DNA of 64,000 bases from Epsilonproteobacteria bacterium UBA4036 (lineage in GTDB: Bacteria > Campylobacterota > Campylobacteria > Campylobacterales > Arcobacteraceae): NCBI GenBank assembly GCA_002382325.1, contig DGAG01000015.1, positions 1-64,000 on the forward strand. Reading direction: 5' to 3'. The stretch's first letter is position 1. Each line of letters begins with the position of its first letter. The notes below the pieces were generated by a model. The model saw only the letters and a program-made list of their open reading frames with translations, was not told the origin of the DNA and did no database searches. A program made the position numbers and the translations under genes. Below, piece by piece: positions 60,805-64,000 of the stretch.

Positions 60805-61392
60805 TTAAATAGTACTTTTAAAATCGGGAATATTATTCATCATTTCTTTATAGGTTTTATGACTATTTAAAGCGTTTATGACGATATTCAAAGGTCTTGA
60901 ATAATAAATACCTAAATCATATTCATCTTCATTTAACGTAAAAGCCAGTTTTTCTTTAGGAGGCATAAACTGGGCATTAATTTCTTTTTTATTTCCTCTT
61001 GCATCTATTTTAACCCAAGCATATTTATCTAAATATACAGCATTTAATCCATGTAAACAAAAAGAATCTTTTTTATCCTCAGAACAATGTAATCTTTGAT
61101 AACAAAAAGCGGTAGGTATTTTATTTGCTCTTAATAAAGCTGCCAATAAATGAGATTTTGCAAAACACCATCCTGCTTTTTCTTTTAGAACCTCACTTGC
61201 TTTACAGGTACTGACATCTATTTTATAGTCACCGCTGTGTTTGATTTCATCTCGTACGTATTCAAAGCAATTCTTAACAATTTCTTGATCACTGTTACAA
61301 TGTTGTGTTAGGTCTTTTGCTAGTCTTAAAATAGATGCATTTGAATAATCTATAATATTGGTTTCTTCTAAATAAATTTTTTTATTAATCAT
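60805..61392 (-). CDS. Transglutaminase-like cysteine protease-fold protein
   Basis: A 195-residue soluble protein with a transglutaminase-core catalytic triad: C76 in EKAGWCFAKSHLL, H114 in CLHGLNAVYL and D130 in WVKIDARGN. No signal peptide, so it acts in the cytosol. Bacterial relatives may be peptidases or amidases; substrate unknown. It is the last gene of the five-gene minus-strand operon, 17 bp after the PNPOx-like gene. Confidence 0.85.
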   Translation of the reverse strand: MINKKIYLEETNIIDYSNASILRLAKDLTQHCNSDQEIVKNCFEYVRDEIKHSGDYKIDVSTCKASEVLKEKAGWCFAKSHLLAALLRANKIPTAFCYQRLHCSEDKKDSFCLHGLNAVYLDKYAWVKIDARGNKKEINAQFMPPKEKLAFTLNEDEYDLGIYYSRPLNIVINALNSHKTYKEMMNNIPDFKSTI

Positions 61393-61409
61393 ACTTTTAT
61401 CCTTATTCT

Positions 61410-61883
61410 TTATTTATAATACCTTCCAACATAATCCAAAATATCAATTCTTATGACAGCGGTTCCTTTTACCATTTTTTCTGGCAATTCTTTATGTGTT
61501 AAATGAGGAGTAAATTTTTCAACAATTTTTACTAAAGCACTATACTTTTCATTAAAATCACACACAAGACTTGCTGTTCCTCTAAGAATAATACTGTTAA
61601 ATTTGGTATTAACATCACACGGATTTTCAACTTCTTCATACAGTAAAGAAATCATTTCATCAATTTCGAAACAAACATTAGCATTAAATTTTATATTATC
61701 AATCTTTTTTCCTTTGGGTAACCCATGCATATATATTTTATTATCAAAATGGACAAAATGCATAGGTAAAATATAAGGATAACCATCTTCACCGTATGTT
61801 CCTAGACGTCCGACTTCTGCTCGTTGCAATAAATCATTGATTTGTTCTTCCCTTAGCAAATGTGTTTTAGTTCTATGTCTCAT
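61410..61883 (-). CDS. Pyridoxamine 5'-phosphate oxidase-like (NimA-type) flavoprotein
   Basis: A 157-residue split-barrel FMN-binding protein. Family features are the N-terminal LLREEQINDLLQRAEVGRLGT near 10-30, YPYILPMHFVHFDNKIYMHG near 36-55 and the VCFEIDE strand near 78. NimA-type members reduce nitroimidazoles or bind haem/flavin; the substrate here is unknown. 10 bp after the aminotransferase gene. Confidence 0.87.
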   Translation of the reverse strand: MRHRTKTHLLREEQINDLLQRAEVGRLGTYGEDGYPYILPMHFVHFDNKIYMHGLPKGKKIDNIKFNANVCFEIDEMISLLYEEVENPCDVNTKFNSIILRGTASLVCDFNEKYSALVKIVEKFTPHLTHKELPEKMVKGTAVIRIDILDYVGRYYK

Positions 61884-61893
61884 TTTTTATCCT

Positions 61894-63060
61894 TTATTTT
61901 AATTCATCTAGGGCTTTTTGGAATCTTTTAAACCCCAGATTTATCTCTTTTCTTGAAATATTTAAAGCAGGTAAAAATCGTATAATATCTTTCCCCGATT
62001 TTAAAACTAAAACTTGATTCTTTAAACATACTTCAAGTAAAGATTGAAGTTTTTCCTCTTCTTTTAATTTTAAGCCTAACATCAAACCCACTCCACTTTT
62101 AGAAGAAAAAAGCTCATTATTTGTCTTGAAAATCTTTTCAAGCTTTTTTTGAAAAAGGCAAATAGTATTTGCGATTTTTTTTGTTCTATATTTTTTTTCT
62201 AAAATTGTTAACACTTCCACTGCTGTTGTTGTACATAAAGGATTTCCACCAAAAGTTGAACCATGATCACCCTTTTCGAAAATATTTATTTTCTTTGTCA
62301 TCATCAAACCTATAGGTAAGCCACCTGCTAAACCTTTTGCCATAGTTATAATATCTGGCTTTAATTCAAAAAAATTAGAAGCTAAAAACTCTCCTGTTCG
62401 ATAAACTCCTGTTTGAATTTCATCGATAACAAATAAAACACCTTTTTCTTGTAGATATTGATTTAATGTTTGTAACTCTTTTTTATCGAAAGCTTTTATC
62501 CCACCTTCCCCTTGAATTAATTCAAGCATCACGGCAACACTGTTTTTATCTATTTTATTTTTTATATCCTGTACATCTTTTGCATAAATAAACTCATTTG
62601 GAAAAGGTTCAAAACCTAATTGTTTATCTTTTTGTCCTGTTGCATTTAACGTAGCCAAAGTTCTTCCATGAAAAGAGTTTTCTAAAGTAATAATATTATG
62701 TTTTTTTATCCCTTTACATTTTGCATATTTTCTGATAAATTTAATTGCTGTTTCATTGGCTTCTGCTCCACTGTTACAGAAAAATCCTTGCATATTTTTG
62801 TATCCACTTAATAATGCAACTTTTTTTGCACACTCTTCTTGAGTTTTTATAGGGTAAATATTGGATACATGAATAATCTTTTTTGCTTGATTTGCTATGG
62901 TCTTTACAAGCTTTTTATTTCCATGACCTAAACAGTTAACCCCAATTCCTGAAGTAAAATCAATATAATCTTTTCCTTTTTTATCAAATAAAGTAGAACC
63001 CTTTGCATATAAAAACTCAACTTTAAAAGGATTATATATATCCAGTAAATGTTTGCTCAT
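61894..63060 (-). CDS. Class III aminotransferase, acetylornithine aminotransferase-like
   Basis: A 388-residue PLP enzyme. The cofactor lysine is K242 in TMAKGLAGGLP; other marks are NSGAEANETAIKF near 96-108, SFHGRTLATLNATGQ near 129-143 and the FVIDEIQTG segment with D213. It matches the ArgD/GabT subgroup most closely to ArgD in length and in the HGRTLATL motif. However, neighbours are not arginine genes, and it may use another omega-amine. 8 bp after the MOSC gene. Confidence 0.82.
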   Translation of the reverse strand: MSKHLLDIYNPFKVEFLYAKGSTLFDKKGKDYIDFTSGIGVNCLGHGNKKLVKTIANQAKKIIHVSNIYPIKTQEECAKKVALLSGYKNMQGFFCNSGAEANETAIKFIRKYAKCKGIKKHNIITLENSFHGRTLATLNATGQKDKQLGFEPFPNEFIYAKDVQDIKNKIDKNSVAVMLELIQGEGGIKAFDKKELQTLNQYLQEKGVLFVIDEIQTGVYRTGEFLASNFFELKPDIITMAKGLAGGLPIGLMMTKKINIFEKGDHGSTFGGNPLCTTTAVEVLTILEKKYRTKKIANTICLFQKKLEKIFKTNNELFSSKSGVGLMLGLKLKEEEKLQSLLEVCLKNQVLVLKSGKDIIRFLPALNISRKEINLGFKRFQKALDELK

Positions 63061-63068
63061 TTTTTTCC

Positions 63069-63767
63069 TTACGTATGATAAACTTCAAATTGTTTATCTT
63101 CTTCTTTCAATTGATATCTTTTCTTTAGAGATTCTTTAAAGGCTTTCCCTAAAAATTCTGATTCAATAGCTTTTTTTGTTAAAGCCATATTAAAACTAGG
63201 ATTGACAATTAATTTATTTAAAAGCTCTATTGATAAATCATCTTCTTGTCTTTTTATCAATCTCATTTCATCCTCTTTACAAATCGTTCCTTCTTTTAAA
63301 ACCTTTGCATACCAACCGGTATATCCACTATCAAAAATAAATTTCGTCATCTGCTTTTGATTTGTATTGGCACTTAATTTCCAACAAGGTTGCCTTGGTT
63401 GGGTTATTTGGATTTGACTTTGCCCTATTTCATAAATATCTCCAATACAAATATCTTCTTCGCTTATGTTTGATAAAATCAGGTTCTCTCCAAAATGTGC
63501 CATTTGATCTATTTCAAAACTTATGTTGCACTCTTTACTTATTTTTTCGTATGTTTTTTCTGAAAATAAAAATAAGGCTTTATTTTCTCCACCATGATGG
63601 ATTAAATCCGCTTGTTCATCTTCTTTAAAGCCTGTTTTTGTCAAAAAAGCTTTTTCAACAGGGTACTTTTTAATTGCAGAAACAAGCTCTTTTCTTTTTA
63701 TCCCTTCTAAAAGGCTTTTTTGGACTTTTCCCACTTTCAAATAGAGTACTTTGACTACTTCTTCCAT
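63069..63767 (-). CDS. MOSC domain protein (YiiM-like)
   Basis: A 232-residue protein with MOSC domain features: HHGGENKALFLFS near 57-69, GENLILSNISEEDICIGD near 92-109 and ITQPRQPCWKLS near 119-130, with the conserved cysteine C127. MOSC proteins carry molybdenum cofactor chemistry; YiiM reduces 6-hydroxyaminopurine-type N-hydroxylated compounds. The C-terminal 60 residues are a helical tail as in YiiM. 4 bp after the AhpD-like gene. Confidence 0.88.
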   Translation of the reverse strand: MEEVVKVLYLKVGKVQKSLLEGIKRKELVSAIKKYPVEKAFLTKTGFKEDEQADLIHHGGENKALFLFSEKTYEKISKECNISFEIDQMAHFGENLILSNISEEDICIGDIYEIGQSQIQITQPRQPCWKLSANTNQKQMTKFIFDSGYTGWYAKVLKEGTICKEDEMRLIKRQEDDLSIELLNKLIVNPSFNMALTKKAIESEFLGKAFKESLKKRYQLKEEDKQFEVYHT

Positions 63768-63771
63768 GGGC

Positions 63772-64000
63772 TTAATCTTTTACTATATATCGACTTGAAA
63801 TGGCTAACCTATTCCAACTATTGATGACAATAGCTAACCACTCAACGGCGATAAGCTCCTCTTTTGTCAAAACTTCTTTCGCCTTTTCATAAACTTCATC
63901 AGGCACTTGGTTTTCACTTACTAACGTGATTGCTTCAACTAAAGATAAACAAGCCTTCTCTTTTGAAGAAAAATAATCACTCTCTTCCCAAGCAGCAATG
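63772..64000 (-). CDS. Carboxymuconolactone decarboxylase/AhpD-like protein, 5' end beyond window
   Basis: Only the C-terminal 76 residues lie in the window; the start is to the right of 64000. They read AAWEESDYFSSKEKACLSLVEAITL, in part AAWEESDYF, then ELIAVEWLAIVINSWNRLAI near the end, the typical tail of alkylhydroperoxidase/CMD family proteins. The CxxC active site would be upstream and cannot be checked. It heads the operon running to 60805. Confidence 0.78.
   Translation of the reverse strand, partial: IAAWEESDYFSSKEKACLSLVEAITLVSENQVPDEVYEKAKEVLTKEELIAVEWLAIVINSWNRLAISSRYIVKD

Overview
The window looks like the chromosome of a Campylobacterota bacterium of the Arcobacter group (Arcobacteraceae). 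The DNA is A+T-rich, genes are tightly packed, TTG starts are frequent, and several gene forms are typical of that phylum: a RibBA with a decayed GTP cyclohydrolase II half, HslV beginning Met-Phe-Asp-Ala-Thr-Thr, a free FlhB C-terminal-domain protein (FhlB/FlhX), and many chemotaxis and c-di-GMP proteins. No prophage, insertion sequence, CRISPR array or rRNA operon is visible. The family assignment is inferred from protein features, not from a database search.

Layout. 1-2759 (+): the end of oadB and pckA, both acting on oxaloacetate. 2822-3853 (-): ribBA. 3971-5617: ten tRNA genes in two clusters around a 64-residue protein and a small entericidin-like lipoprotein. 5661-10933 (+): a FliK-like protein, fhlB, mreD, mrdA and fliP. 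10953-19878 (-): a nearly gap-free run from rplI through hslV, hslU, an unknown gene, tatD, mltD, rlpA, hisB, kdsC, lptC, lptA and engB to an acetyltransferase, mixing proteostasis, peptidoglycan remodelling and LPS biogenesis. 20002-20652 (-): a serine-recombinase-like protein without the catalytic serine. 20901-26997 (+): ubiX, coaD, tmk, hisS, speA, cysE and a TauE/SafE transporter. 26994-28331 (-): a CBS-GGDEF protein. 28495-31320 (+): uvrA.

31360-48276 is rich in signal transduction: an MCP with a CheR-tether-like C-terminus, a NIT-PAS-PAS-HD-GYP protein preceded by an attenuator-like terminator, an MCP with a worn CZB domain, a FlaG-like protein, a CNNM/CorC-type protein, a DTW-domain tRNA enzyme, an M23 peptidase and a haem-c GGDEF-EAL protein. 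48292-56871 holds housekeeping and redox genes (methyltransferase, two flavoproteins, hemerythrin, ArsC/NifO-like protein, HD-GYP protein, FMN reductase). 57066-60803 holds unknown proteins and a duplicated block carrying two tiny hydrophobic proteins. 60805-64000 (-) is an operon of small enzymes: transglutaminase-like, PNPOx-like, class III aminotransferase, MOSC and AhpD-like (cut by the window edge).

The most interesting points are: (i) the paired, duplicated 22- and 26-residue hydrophobic ORFs at 59940-60008 and 60670-60750, resembling type I toxin-like peptides; (ii) a terminator/antiterminator arrangement ahead of the HD-GYP gene; (iii) tatD, which can only be full length if it starts at ATT; (iv) the catalytically disabled recombinase; and (v) an SD-led leader ORF in a G+C-rich patch before the CNNM gene. 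Start sites were moved from the longest ORF where a ribosome binding site and neighbour overlap favoured a shorter one.
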